Origin: Ophiura sarsii
Taxonomy: Eukaryota; Echinodermata; Ophiuroidea; Amphilepidida; Ophiuridae
Direction of reading: 5' to 3'
Assembly: GCA_035610835.1 (NCBI GenBank)
Contig: CM069442.1
Span: 930,001-994,000 of the forward strand
Length of the DNA stretch: 64,000 bases
This document shows, in pieces, positions 11,815 to 22,823 of the stretch. The translations under genes and the position numbers were made by a program. The notes under the pieces were generated by a model that was not told the DNA's origin, did no database searches, and was given only the letters and a program-made list of their open reading frames with translations. Within the stretch, counting starts at the first letter, position 1. Each line of letters begins with the position of its first letter.

Positions 11815-12018
11815 ATGGGAGACCCACCCAGGCATCCGTGTCCCTTGTGCGACTACCGCTTCAATCACATCAACCCACTCAGATACCACTTAAGAACAGC
11901 CCATGGCACGCAAGATACCCCCGATCAACATAGCAGGCAAGAAATTCAGATGAGGTGTCAACTGTGCCCCAAGACATTTGTGAAGCCTTACCACCTGAAG
12001 CGGCACCTGTATCACTAG
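11815..12018 (+). pseudogene. C2H2 zinc-finger ORF behind Gypsy integrase, copy 1
   Basis: The 67-residue ATG-started ORF has CPLCDYRF followed by RYHLRTAH (C-x2-C-x12-H-x4-H), then CQLCPKTF followed by KRHLYH, a second, slightly irregular finger. It sits downstream of integrase, where some Gypsy-type elements carry an extra ORF. The bases before the ATG (a long T/C tract ending in TTTAG) look like a 3' splice site, so it may be reached by splicing. After the TAG the frame continues open for some codons, so it may be a truncated longer protein. Function is unknown; nucleic-acid binding is inferred from the fingers only. Confidence 0.6.
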
Positions 12019-12110
12019 GACCATGGAGCCATCAATGGAGGGAATGATAGACACGTGGTTGTAGATAGTAGGAGGGAAACCAACTACCAGCCAAAGCCAA
12101 AGGTACCAAA

Positions 12111-12947
12111 ACATGTATTTAGTGTATTCGGTCTACCTAATCAGTTGCACTCAGATCTGGGTACAAATTTCCAAAGTCAATTATTCCAAGAATTGTGTAG
12201 CCTGTTAGATATTGAAAAGACATCAACTGTGAGACTAAGGGCACAAGGAAACGGGTACATTGAATGAATCAACAGAACCATCCAAGCTATGATTAGTAGA
12301 TATGTCAGTGGAAATCATAAGGACTGGGACGAACATCTACAATACGTTATGATGGCTTATAGGTCCTCAGTTCAAGAATCAACAAAATTCTCCCCAAACG
12401 AACTCATGTTTGAAAGAAATATTCGAATGCCAATTGATTTGCTATATGGAACACCCCATCAAATCATGGGAAGGTAGATATACATGAATTTGTGCAAATT
12501 CAAAAAGATCACATGCATCACATACATGAGCTAACCAGAGCACATTTGCAGGTAGCCAGTGAAAGGCAGAAAAGATCTTATGACCACAGGACTTCGGACA
12601 AAATACAATCATTCATGACAGGGGAAAGGTCTGGTATTTCCATCCCCAAAGGAAAAGCGGCCTATACCCGAAATTTCAAAGACCATGTACGCCCTCTCTG
12701 ATTATGAAACAAATTTCTCCCATCCTATATAAGATATGTCCAGAAAGTATAGGATGAACAAGAGACAAAGGGAAGGATATGTGGTACACATAGATGACCT
12801 AAAACGATATGAAAACAACGAGAATGCTTTTGGGCCCACTGAAGCTCCAAAAAGCAAGGCTATCGTAATCCCTGATAGAAAATTATCGGTAGAGAAGCCC
12901 ACAATGTCTGTTTGTATTGTGAAAAAGCCACAATGGTATGGGATTGT
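12111..12947 (+). pseudogene. Gypsy integrase core and C-terminus, array copy 2
   Basis: It has the same content as copy 1 from HVFSVFGLPNQ onward. It has HSDLGTNF in place of HSDQG, the shared TGA after the catalytic Glu at ~12,265, then MISRYVSGNHKDWDEHLQY and the tail. It is not functional. The part before the second Asp is absent because the unit starts there. Confidence 0.85.
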
Positions 12948-13001
12948 ATACTAAATACGCCTATTCTTTTTGCTCTCTTTTGTATTTTTTAAAATTTAGA
13001 T

Positions 13002-13205
13002 ATGGGAGACCCACCCAGGCATCCGTGTCCCTTGTGCGACTACCGCTTCAATCACATCAACCCACTCAGATACCACTTAAGAACAGCCCATGGCACGCAA
13101 GATACCCCCGATCAACATAGCAGGCAAGAAATTCAGATGAGGTGTCAACTGTGCCCCAAGACATTTGTGAAGTCTTACCACCTGAAGCGGCACCTGTATC
13201 ACTAG
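13002..13205 (+). pseudogene. C2H2 zinc-finger ORF, array copy 2
   Basis: It is identical in layout to 11,815-12,018; one residue differs by eye (KPYHL to KSYHL, just before the last finger's histidines). It has the same upstream T/C-rich tract ending in AG. Confidence 0.6.
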
Positions 13206-13297
13206 GACCATGGAGCCATCAATGGAGGGAATGATAGACACGTGGTTGTAGATAGTAGGAGGGAAACCAACTACCAGCCAAAGCCAAAGGTACCAAA

Positions 13298-14140
13298 ACA
13301 TGTATTTAGTGTATTCGGTCTACCTAATCAGTTGCACTCAGATCTGGGTACAAATTTCCAAAGTCAATTATTCCAAGAATTGTGTAGCCTGTTAGATATT
13401 GAAAAGACATCAACTGTGAGACTAAGGGCACAAGGAAACGGGTACATTGAATGAATCAACAGAACCATCCAAGCTATGATTAGTAGATATGTCAGTGGAA
13501 ATCATAAGGACTGGGACGAACATCTACAATACGTTATGATGGCTTATAGGTCCTCAGTTCAAGAATCAACAAAATTCTCCCCAAACGAACTCATGTTTGA
13601 AAGAAATATTCGAATGCCAATTGATTTGCTATATGGAACACCCCATCAAATCATGGGAAGGTAGATATACATGAATTTGTGCAAATTCAAAAAGATCACA
13701 TGCATCACATACATGAGCTAACCAGAGCACATTTGCAGGTAGCCAGTGAAAGGCAGAAAAGATCTTACGACCACAGGACTTCAGACAAAATACAATCATT
13801 CATGACAGGGGAAAGGTCTGGTATTTTCATCCCCAAAGGAAAAGCGGTCTATACCCGAAATTTCAAAGACCATGGATGCCCTCTCTGATTATGAAACAAA
13901 TTTCTCCCATCCTATATAAGATATGTCCAGAAAGTAGGACGAACAAGAAACAACGAGAAGGATATGTGGTACACATAGATGACTTAAGACGATATGAAAA
14001 CAACGAGAATGCTTTTGGGCCCACTGAAGCTCCAAAAAGCAAGGCTATCGTAATCCCTGATAGAAAATTATCGGTAGAGAAGCCCACAATGTCTGGTTGT
14101 ATTGTGAAAAAGCCACAATGGTATGGGATTGTATATTAAA
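13298..14140 (+). pseudogene. Gypsy integrase core and C-terminus, array copy 3
   Basis: This third copy keeps the same TGA after Glu (~13,452). Past ~13,860 it differs more from copies 1 and 2 (the segment before GYVVHIDDLRRY). This suggests its 3' part is the original flank and the other units were copied from a slightly different template. Confidence 0.8.
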
Positions 14141-14184
14141 TACGCCTATTCTTTTTGCTCTCTTTTTTTATCTTTCATTTAGAT

Positions 14185-14292
14185 ATGGGAGACCCACCCA
14201 GGCATCCATGCCCCCTGTGCGACTACAGATTCAGTCATATTAATGCACTAAGATACCATTTAAACATGCAAATCATCCTTAGCCTACACTAA
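14185..14292 (+). pseudogene. Truncated C2H2 zinc-finger ORF, array copy 3
   Basis: It starts MGDPPRHPCPLCDYRF like the other two copies, but loses the ORF after RYHL at ~14,265, where unrelated sequence begins. Only the cysteines and first histidine of finger one remain. Confidence 0.55.
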
Positions 14293-14319
14293 CCTGTATA
14301 TGGGCCGAAATATGTAAAT

Positions 14320-14560
14320 TAGGCAGGCTGATTTGAGCCTGCACTCCAGAAGCAGGCTTATTCGAGCAGGTTAACCAGCTTCTTTAGCCTGTAAATATTA
14401 ACCTACTTTATAATTAACCTGCAGACCATATTCAAAAGCAGGCTTATTTTAGCCTGCTGTCCTAAAAAGCAGGTTTACTATTTTAGCCTGCTGTCCTAAA
14501 AAGCAGGCTTAGTTTAGCCTGCTCCCCCAAAAAGCAGGCTTATTTCAGACTGCCCGGTCC
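14320..14560. repeat. Palindromic AAGCAGGCTTA / TAGCCTGCTT array
   Basis: Words AGCAGGCTTA and TTAGCCTGCT alternate about every 15-40 bp, giving four to five successive hairpin-capable units; the best lie between 14,430 and 14,530. There is no ORF. It directly follows the broken end of the Gypsy array. Confidence 0.8.
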
Positions 14561-14744
14561 CAATAAAAAAACTTTCCATGTTTATGAATGCGTTGTTGCA
14601 AATTACGGTAAGAAATATGCTTGATTTGTTTGCAAAATACAGATTTTTGTTTTAGGTTTAAGCATCATTAGTAAAGTTAAAACATGTAATATAAATAATT
14701 AGATAGAATTTAATATGTTTATTTTTTTTCTTTAATTCAAATCA

Positions 14745-15175
14745 AAGATGGTTTCAGAGATAAAAAATGAATTAATCAATCAAACAACAATGAACAAAAC
14801 AACCAATCAATACACATCCAATCATTGAATCAACAAATAAATAAAAAACAATCAACCAATGAAAAATCAATTAACAGCCAACCAATCGATCGACAATTAA
14901 TGCATCAATCAATAAATCAAAGCAATTAAAATTAGTTACTAAACAACCAATTAACTCAATAAATCAATCTATTAAGCATTTGAACCCTATCAATCAATCC
15001 ATTCATCAATACATGTCAATCAAATTTACCAATCAAATAGATCTATTAAGCAGCCGTTCAAACAATAAATCAATCTGGCAACCAAAATACATCAATCTGG
15101 CAACCAATAAATCAATTAATCAACTGACCAATTATCAATCAAACCATAAACAACTAATCAATTAATTAAAACAAA
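14745..15175. repeat. CAAT/AATC-rich low-complexity tract
   Basis: Degenerate repeats of AATC, CAAT and AACAA words run for about 430 bp. The short Asn/Gln/Ser-rich ORF here is a product of this composition and is not called. Confidence 0.85.
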
Positions 15176-15957
15176 CAATATATAATCATGCCATTTTTAT
15201 AAATTTGTTTCATTTTGATCTTTTAGCTAAATTTAGGCCATTAAATTAATTTGATTATACACTGTCTGCATAAATCATTGTTTTCCCACGCTTGATAAAA
15301 GTTGTTTTGATAAGTTGACCTATCAGGTCGCAAATTAGTCACGTAGCGACAGCAGTGTTTTAATATTATTAAATTGAGATTGCCCCTAAATATAACTTAT
15401 ACATGAGCCTTAGGCCAGTAATATTTGGAAGAAGTTACCCTATTGGTAACCTGTGAATTTTTATAATAATATTGAAGTAGTATGATATGTATTTATGTTT
15501 GCAAGTCTGTTTCTGCAGAGGGTGGAAAGTCGTTTTCTTCCTGTCAACACTTACAATTCATGATGCGCACGCATTTATTGACAGGGAGACAGGCTGTCAT
15601 TAGCCAGATTGTCGACGCAAGAAATTATGTCTCGGGTATAGTTTCAAGTTTGGTATTTTTTGTTTGTTTTTGTTGTCTATCTCAAATCAACTGTATATTT
15701 TAATTATTGGATACAACATCGTTTAAGATGTTAGAAGATTCGGTTGTTGCCCGGGGGCGAAGGCTTAGCCCTAATCGATCTTAGTATTTCTCATTCGATC
15801 TTCTTTTGAGATGTATGTGAACGTGTATTGTATAATGTGTGCTTGGACAACACACACCCACCAATACAAGCCTTAATTTTATTTTAAAACTCCGCAGAAT
15901 ACAACTTGCAGATACAACTGAACTGATCAGAAAAATTGCTATTGTCTTTTTTTATGT
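15176..15957. other. Non-coding stretch
   Basis: No conserved motif, repeat or gene was recognised. AT-rich sequence with short chance ORFs only. Confidence 0.35.
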
Positions 15958-16013
15958 ATGGCAGAAGGGCAACTCTTTGGGGAGGTGATCCCTGTCAAAT
16001 ATGAGGCCTTCAT

Positions 16014-16265
16014 ATGGCCCAGAAAAAAGAGGTGGACGAAAATGTAAAGCAAAAAATGCCCTGTGATTCAGGTTCAGGCAAGGTTGCACACCAATGCTCA
16101 ACAGATCCTGAAATACCAGCTTCTTGCAATAACACTCTTACAGCAGAACAAGATGCTGCTGTGACACTGATAAAATCTTCCGGTATTAATTTATTCTTTA
16201 TCCAGGAATTTGAAACTTTGATGGCGAGAGCTATAAAAGAAAAGAAAAAATGCAAAACACTGTAA
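16014..16265 (+). CDS. Small uncharacterised ORF, 83 codons
   Basis: The ATG-started ORF is rich in Lys, Ser and Thr, with no recognised domain. Its 3' end (KEKKKCKTL) lies in a repeated segment that recurs at ~51,053, where the upstream part is missing. An overlapping frame starting at 15,959 gives a short peptide with AFIWPRKKRW. Either could be a piece of an exon of the repeated gene-like unit. Coding status is not established. Confidence 0.2.
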   Translation: MAQKKEVDENVKQKMPCDSGSGKVAHQCSTDPEIPASCNNTLTAEQDAAVTLIKSSGINLFFIQEFETLMARAIKEKKKCKTL

Positions 16266-17850
16266 AGATTGAACCATTGGACTTTGGGGGGACAGTGTGA
16301 CGGCACACCTAAAACTTCAAGTCCTGCCCTCAACATTGAAACCCAACCAAAAAAGTGTGCAAAAAAACCAAGAACAGATCTCGGCTACTGAAATTTCGGC
16401 TCAAAATGTATTTCAACTCTTCACAGTTAGTGCTTTCCAGTGATATATGATTTGTCAGGGGTAATGTTTAGTATAGTAATTTTGTGCGATTATCTTTTCA
16501 CCGTAAAATTTGTGTCGCAAATGTTAATTGCAGCATTATCTTAATAATTAAGTTAGAATAATTAATTAGTTAATTAGTTAAATTGAGATAATTAATTAGT
16601 AACCTGTTTATTACCTTATAATAAGTAAGTAATAACTTAATAACTGAATTAAACACTTGACTGTAACGTATTATGACCTATTTTAAGCTTTCTTTGGAAA
16701 TTGCCCAAAATGTATGCTCCCCTCCTCATGCTCCCCTCTTCCACCACCATGCAAAAATGGCTAATCGGAGTTAGTTAATTACTAATTACTAATTAATAAG
16801 TCATCATAAAGCATGTTTTTGACTTAAGAGTTATTGGTATGAATATTCCCTCCAAATTGGTACCAAATATGACAGTATAGCACATGTAATTAATATTTTA
16901 CACCCCGAGCTTTGTTTGACCCATGAAATGGTGGGGTACGATTGAGCCATTCTTGTGGGAACTTTAGTACATCCGCATACATTTGTAAGTATCAGGCAGA
17001 CAAACAGATGTTTCATTATATGCCTGATATGATAAACATGATAAATGAGGCTATTATTAAATTGTTATGATCGTATTCGTAGTGTATCTTCTTGACATGT
17101 CATGAATGTGTGGGGGTGTGTGTGGCACAAACACTACTGTAGGAAACCACAGATAGTCAGGAAACTTATTATGTGAGGCTTATTCCCCAGTGTCATAATG
17201 CGAGCATGAACGATAATGTAGTATAGCCACCATTATTGGGTCTAGACTTTACCTGTGTACTATATCACTACATGACATGATATGTGGTTACTCGATTGAA
17301 CAGCTGCGCCATGAACTGAAAAATCGTTATTATTTTCTTGTTTTCTTTGTTACACTTGACGAAGGGTTAAGCTCATCACCTGCACCGATTCAAAACACTT
17401 TATTGATTCTATGACTTTATAATTTGTTCCAGTGCAACGCAGTTCAATGATATTTATACTCTCACATAGGATTGGTCTGGCATTTGTTGGTGGTATTTTT
17501 TAAAACATTTTGGGAAATGTGCTAGCGAGTCAGACATTTTAGAGCGTGGGGGAGGGGGATAAGTTAGCCTCCCGCAAACCGATGTATGCAAAATATTTCA
17601 CAAATTTTAATCAATTAAAATGTAAAAAAAATGGAAATGGGTCGGTTGAGCCCGTAGAATACCTTTTTCGTGTGCAGGATTTCTCACTCCGGTGCACAAA
17701 CCAGTGGTGGAAACTTTGGATTATTCAATATTTGATTGGAATTTATACGGATCGATCATCTAGACTATGTATGTATATGAAGTATCATAAAATGTCACAG
17801 TAATTTGGACCAGATAGCCGCGCTATTTATGCTACAAGCAAGTATTTTGC
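16228..17850. repeat. Segment shared with 51,053-51,800 (internally deleted there)
   Basis: 16,228-16,408 and 17,281-17,850 match 51,053-51,260 and 51,262-51,800 in order. The intervening ~870 bp (16,409-17,280) is absent from the second copy, or was inserted here. The right end carries a short M1 piece (TGTCACAGTAATTTGGACCA at 17,797). 16,540-16,660 is a run of TAATTAGTTAATT-like words. Confidence 0.8.
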
Positions 17851-18250
17851 TATTTTGGAATATAGGGACGATAAACATGATAAACATTTATTCATTTTTC
17901 TTGGCTTTGTTTCCCTTGTTTGTTAATTTTGCCTTGGATTAGAGCTTGTTTCTAGATAAATGGCACATTATAAGTGATTCATTATTATTATTTGTATTAT
18001 TATTATATTATTAAGATGAGGACAAGGCAACTAAAGATGAGTGTATAGTGTAATGAAGTGACCTTTTGGCCCTCTATTAAAAACATGTACGGCTGGTATA
18101 CAACAATTCTCATATAAGGCTTATCATAAATCTATCTTTCACAGTAACACAAATTAAATTCAGTTTTACTTCGTTTTATTGAAGAATCGTTTTATCTCCT
18201 TTGATTGAAACTAAATTTAACTTCAAATGCCGCTGGCAATTAATCCAAAA

Positions 18251-18709
18251 CGAACCGGCGTAGAGACGTTCCGGTGTTTCTAGTGCAATAATTTCACCAC
18301 CACGGATAAAAAGGCGTTGAGGTATCACATAAATTCCCATAAAATGTTCCGGTGTAATTTCTGCCCCAACTACGTAAGCCCTAGACGTAGTAAGGTGGTA
18401 TCGCTTGAGAAAGCGAGGCACGCACCATTGATATCCTACTCTGCTCCTGATATCCCCAAAGACCCTTTCAAAGAGGCAATGGATCAATTTTTCCCATACG
18501 AGTTAGAGAGTGTTGAGCAGGGCGCTGCTGGGATAGAGCCATTCCCAGTCACCGATATGGACTACACAGAGAATACCGGCTCCGGTAGCCCCCTATGTTC
18601 CCAATCTTCCGGTGAGACGGCACCCACTCCAAATACAGACGTAATGGTGCCACATGTCCGAACCTACTGCCCATACCCCCTCTTTATATTCAAAAGGACG
18701 TTCCACTAG
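18251..18709 (+). pseudogene. C2H2 zinc-finger ORF remnant with acidic tail
   Basis: The frame reads CF, a stop, CNNF, then ALRYHINSHK (finger one, broken by a TAG), then MFRCNFCPNY (start of a second finger). An open tail to 18,709 is rich in Pro, Glu, Asp and Ser. The finger resembles the Gypsy-associated fingers at 11.8 and 13.0 kb (ALRYH against PLRYH), so it may be another such accessory ORF. Without the stop it would run from about 18,251. Confidence 0.45.
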
Positions 18710-19544
18710 TGGAATTTGAAGCATCTGAGCGAGCAAGTTCACATAACTCAAACTTGTCTTGCAAAACCTGTGATCTCCTTGATGTGAGCATGGTTCTGCC
18801 AGGAACTCTACACTCTCTGTAGTCTAAGTTTCCTACAGATCATTAGCATGATTGGAGATGGGTTGAAAGGCAACTTTATGATGAACGCATGCCACTTCTG
18901 GAGTTCGAAGAAGAGGTGGCACCTAAAGTGCAGAACGTTCTAGAACATTGAGTTCTCATCTTGACCGGCGGCATCATGAAATTGTACACCTGACGGTCTG
19001 AAAAGACTGCTACATGTATGTTAACTTTCGTTTTCTTGAAAATAAATAATCATGCAAGAATCGAGGAGTGGATAGTGCACGCAGTGTTTTCTATTTTCCA
19101 CAGGCTCAGCTTCTAGTATCTCTGATAAATCAAAATGTGTACCCAAAACCCACATCTCTAAGAAACGGAGTACTTTACTATGACCGATGATACAACAAGC
19201 ATGTTAATAAATCTATATGTCAACCAGAGCAAGTAAAAACACCACAAGTTCACAAACAGAGATCATCGACATAAAGATCACAGAGGCATACATCCGATGA
19301 AGATAATTTTGTCCCTACATATGACTCCTACTCACTCCTGTCACTCCATTTGAAATATATGTACAATGACTGTTAGGAACACATTATTTCTTATTCATTT
19401 GGAAGATCATTGTAAATCTTTATTTGACAAATCCTGTGTTCCTCCTTAACCCCATTGGGAGAAAAAATAAAGGCAGCAACATTGTGAGTAAACAATGTGG
19501 TAGTTTAAGCTGGATTCAGACAACAAGTTCCATATATTTTCTGT
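18710..19544. other. Non-coding or heavily decayed stretch
   Basis: A short open stretch at ~18,840-18,950 encodes LYDERMPLLEFEEEVAP, but I cannot assign it. The rest shows no motif. Confidence 0.3.
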
Positions 19545-19760
19545 GATGGCTCACAGATTAGAGTGAGTCAAGTTGGAAGGACACAGATTCTCCTGCCAGG
19601 GTGGCCGATGTAGACCGGAGAGGGGGCACACCTGAAAGATCACAAATATTTCTGACGACAGCACCACATGTCCCCACATCAAAGAATGAAAAAGCTAATA
19701 TAGGAATCATGGATGACATTGGTGGGTGATTTTTCGGAAGAAGAAAGTAGTAGACTCTTG
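19545..19760 (+). repeat. Conserved segment containing the empty site of the 10.8-kb element
   Basis: It matches 27,085-27,139 joined to 37,931-38,060. TCCTG at 19,591-19,595 is single here and duplicated around the 10.8-kb insertion. Read on the plus strand, the frame with ARVADVDRRGGTPERSQIF is kept in both copies and suggests a decayed exon. Confidence 0.8.
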
Positions 19761-19856
19761 TTAAAGAAATAATGAAAGGACAACCTGGCAAAGTCTATTG
19801 TTAATGTTGAGTCGGACTACTCATAACAACTTTCCAAAAGGTCGATCATCAGGCAG

Positions 19857-20275
19857 TTGAAGCACAATTAAACAAAGTATCACAAATTTGTTGGATCATA
19901 AGTGTCACAGTATTCTGAACCAATTGGCCGCACTGAAAATGTAACATGCAATCAAATGTCACAGTAATTCGGACCAGATAGCCACTCTGTCTATGCTACA
20001 AACAAGTATTGTGTACATGCTAAGTTGGAATGCAGTTTGTCATTACAACTAACACGTAATCATTGTATGTAATTTAATCACAGAAAGTATAAATGCATTG
20101 TATTACAAATGCATTGTATTATTAATGAACCAGAATGTTTTCTGCTGTACATAACATGGATGAGTTTGCTAACTATTATGATCGATGTCTCAACAAATTC
20201 TAAATTTCAAATCATTCGCTCATTAATCTACAAAGAAATATTAGTTTTGTAATCGAAAGAATAATTTATCTATAT
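19857..20275 (+). repeat. M1 module, copy in unit 1
   Basis: M1 contains TGTCACAGTATTCTGAACCA, ~70 bp later the related TGTCACAGTAATTCGGACCA, then CACAGAAAGTATAAATGC, and ends near GTAATCCAAAGAATAAA (GTAATCGAAAGAATAA here). It lies directly upstream of the decayed exon with ATGGAGTTGC. Its nature is open: the ending resembles a poly-A signal followed by TTTTGATTG words, as at the 3' end of a LINE or SINE. Confidence 0.8.
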
Positions 20276-20314
20276 CTTTTTTAATTTTGATTGTTTAGTT
20301 AATTGTAAAAGTAG

Positions 20315-20433
20315 ATGGAGTTGCCTTCTGCCAAAAAAGGAGTCCAGGGCCTGCTAATATGAAATTGCATCCTGAGAGGTCAGAGGGTCCCTGTTCTTTA
20401 TGCAAGAAAGAAAGTTCTACTTATTGGCATGTG
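20315..20433 (+). pseudogene. Unit 1 exon with CSLCKKE zinc-like motif
   Basis: The ATG is at 20,315 after an AG. The exon ends in a canonical donor GTG|GTGAGT at 20,434. The 3' half encodes GPCSLCKKESSTYWHV, a C-x2-C with a following Trp-His. A small deletion compared with 49,690 puts ATG and cysteine parts in different frames. Sister copies lie at ~25,550 and ~49,690. Confidence 0.5.
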
Positions 20434-20509
20434 GTGAGTGCAATCACAAAAAAATGAATATATCCTGAAATACCCGACATATTTGCATTTTTATGAGCTT
20501 ATGAACACT

Positions 20510-20610
20510 TATTCTAATTTGCAGATTACAACAAGAGAAACAGAGGACCTCCAACCAGATAAATTCAATACATCAATGGACACAAAGAAGGAAGAGTTAA
20601 TGAAGACATG
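20510..20610 (+). pseudogene. Truncated duplicate of unit 1 coiled-coil exon
   Basis: The same acceptor (TTCTAATTTGCAG) and the same first ~60 exon bases as 20,746-20,949, followed by an internal deletion. It lies ~225 bp upstream of the full copy, so a local tandem duplication took place. Confidence 0.6.
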
Positions 20611-20745
20611 AATTTGGCTCATTTTGAAAATGAGCTCCCCCATCTCATAATAGACACAAAATATTTTATGTAAAATGAATATATCCTGAAATACCCGACA
20701 TATTTGCATTTTTATGAGCTTATGAACACTTATTCTAATTTGCAG

Positions 20746-20949
20746 ATTACAACAGGAGAAACAGAGGACATCCAACCAGATAAATTCAATACATCAATCT
20801 GCAAAATTCAATTGCAAAAAGATGACCAGGACAGAGAAATCGACACAAAGAAGGAAGAGTTGGAAGGATTAAAGGATGATCTGCCCCTTGCCCTCCATCG
20901 AACCACAACAAAATTAATAACAAAACTAGAAAAGGGATTGTTAGAGTTG
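20746..20949 (+). pseudogene. Unit 1 exon, predicted coiled coil
   Basis: It is bounded by TTTGCAG (acceptor) and TTG|GTAAGT (donor) and is exactly 68 codons in phase 0. It encodes a charged helix-prone peptide with KIQLQKDDQDREIDTKKEEL and a second heptad-like part near TTKLITKLEKGLLEL. No domain is recognised. A copy truncated after KKEE is at 55,099. The clean splice signals argue for a real exon of a multi-exon gene. Confidence 0.6.
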
Positions 20950-21081
20950 GTAAGTCTATATGTTAGTCAGAATAGTTGTAATTATATAAGGCAAACATTT
21001 TTTGTTTTGTATGGTTGCCCTTTCCCGACCGACCGTAAATATTGAAAAATCTCGGTCGCGTTTTTTTTCTCTTCCAAACAG

Positions 21082-21787
21082 GAGATCCGACTCTCTCTTG
21101 CCAAGAAGGACTCACACAAAATAATCAAAAATGATCGAATGAAGACCAAAGATGTGAAAGAGAGGGTAATTAAGAAATTAAAAGCAAAAAGGCAAGAGAT
21201 GGGAGAAAGGCAAGAGAAGAGTCGGGACAAAATAGAACAACAAATGCAGCTGGTGTACGACTGTGGCGGACTTTGGACTTCGACCGATGACATGACTAAA
21301 CACAAATCAACATCAAAATCATGTAGAATTAAACAATATAAATGTCAAATTAATGTAAGGAAATTACTAAAGTGCAATGTAGAAAAAATATTTATAAGTA
21401 AGGTAATTGAAGTAGAGTTAGAACATTTTGTCATTAATATGTTAGATAATCATGATGTCAATTCTATTGATCCTAATTTATGTACTCTTTTACGTGATTC
21501 AAATTATGCTGTTGGGAAATGTTTTTTTGCAGCGATGGGTTGAAGAGGGTGGGACACAAGAGTATCGTGGGAGGGTGTGTGCAATAAATGAATTTGAGGA
21601 TTATAAGATTATGTATGATAATGATAGTAATGCGTATTTTATGGATATTTGTGCTTTTGTCACTGATATAGTAGGTAAGGATAAAGGTACTTTGGGAGTG
21701 ATTTACCAATTACATTTTGATGTTTGTGATGTGATGATTAATGATGTGACATTCTCATTTAAAAATATTTTCATGTGCAATAAATAG
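21082..21787 (+). pseudogene. Unit 1 last exon: GGLWTS coiled coil and C-terminal domain
   Basis: The acceptor is CTTCCAAACAG at 21,081. It encodes EIRLSLAKKDSHKI, a Lys/Glu/Gln-rich coiled coil to DKIEQQMQL, then CGGLWTSTDDM, RKLLKCNVEK and a C-terminal beta-rich part with YRGRVCAINEFEDYKIMYDN and VIYQLHF. One extra T in the run at ~21,520 shifts the frame before QRWVEEGG. Against the other copies it also lacks nine bases (three codons) near HFD. The middle exon seen at 45,592-46,490 is missing. The fold of the last part is a guess (small SH3/Tudor-like barrel). Cellular role is unknown. Confidence 0.7.
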
Positions 21788-22823
21788 TATATAGTTATTT
21801 ATAGTATATTTTTGATATGTATGTGAATTTGATATCTTGGCAGCTGGTCTGTTTCACTTTGGAAAATGAATCATAAACATCATCATCATCATCTTACAGT
21901 ATGTATTCTTCATCATCATTCATTGTCATCATGTGAATTGTTTATTTCAATACATGTTTATAATGTTGTATTTCTTTTATCCTGCAGATTGCTGGCATCT
22001 GGAATCCCGTATAGTGTAATGATGAATTTCTTTCTATTATAGCGAACCTAGTCCGCTGTACAATTCCTACCCATTCTGCCCTGTTCTGGTTATCCCATTC
22101 CTGACTGCTGCGCATTCTCTTTTCCTCATATTATATGTCATAAAATAAAGATTGTAAACCGCAGCACGGTGGGATAACTATATTCATGTATTATACTAGG
22201 TAAACACTCACCACACAGTGTATAATTATCATGTATTTGTATATAATGTTACGAGCGACGATGTGTTAGAAGATGAAAATTGTACATTCTTCGCGTGTTG
22301 AAATAACGGGCGAGACTTCCGAATTTGGATGCCTTTACTTTTATCGGAAAATTACCTTTCCAATTTCCACTATATTTCATGTTTTGCAATTGCAGAACGT
22401 TCAGATATATTCTTTATATACTGTAGACTTTTAGGACTTAAATAGATATTTCTATTGCCTCCAAATTATTGGATAATCACTTACTTTGAGTACGGCATTT
22501 TTTAGAGTCCGTCATACTGTTATTATTGTTTACATTGATGAGTCAGATTTACTTTTGTATTAGAATTGAGGAGAGATCCTGTGAGCTTCCGTTGGTCGGA
22601 TCCTACAACTTTTACCTTACATTTTATGCTTTATTGGAAAATCCACATAATCTTAGGCCTTCAGATTTCACATATATGTCACAAACGATGCTAGTTTTAT
22701 GGATGTAAATCGTAGGATTTTATAAAAATTAATCTTAGAATAATTTCATAAAAGGTGACATTTTTCGTGTGTTATTGACAGTTGATTGCCGAGATTGGGG
22801 ATCCTGAGGCGAAAAGTAATTAG
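21788..22823 (+). other. 3' flank and upstream region, unit 1 to unit 2
   Basis: The region is nearly the same as 47,198-48,259 and 57,087-58,125. It has CATCAT repeats, a TTTATCCTGTAG/CAG acceptor-like site and AATAAA at ~22,144. The conservation continues smoothly into the promoter block. No coding frame is preserved. Confidence 0.6.

Larger units (their letters stand above)
10924..14265 (+). repeat. Tandem array, 1,187-bp unit, ~2.8 copies
   Basis: Units start at 10,924, 12,111 and 13,298 with ACATGTATTTAGTGTATTCG, giving a period of exactly 1,187 bp twice. Each unit holds the integrase core from the second Asp onward, the integrase tail and a two-finger C2H2 ORF. Units 1 and 2 are nearly identical; unit 3 diverges from about 13,860 and is cut at ~14,265. 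All three share the same TGA after the catalytic Glu, so the gene was dead before it was amplified. Confidence 0.95.

Noticed and set aside
14980..15165. Asn/Gln/Ser-rich ORF
   Set aside because: A product of the CAAT/AATC low-complexity tract.
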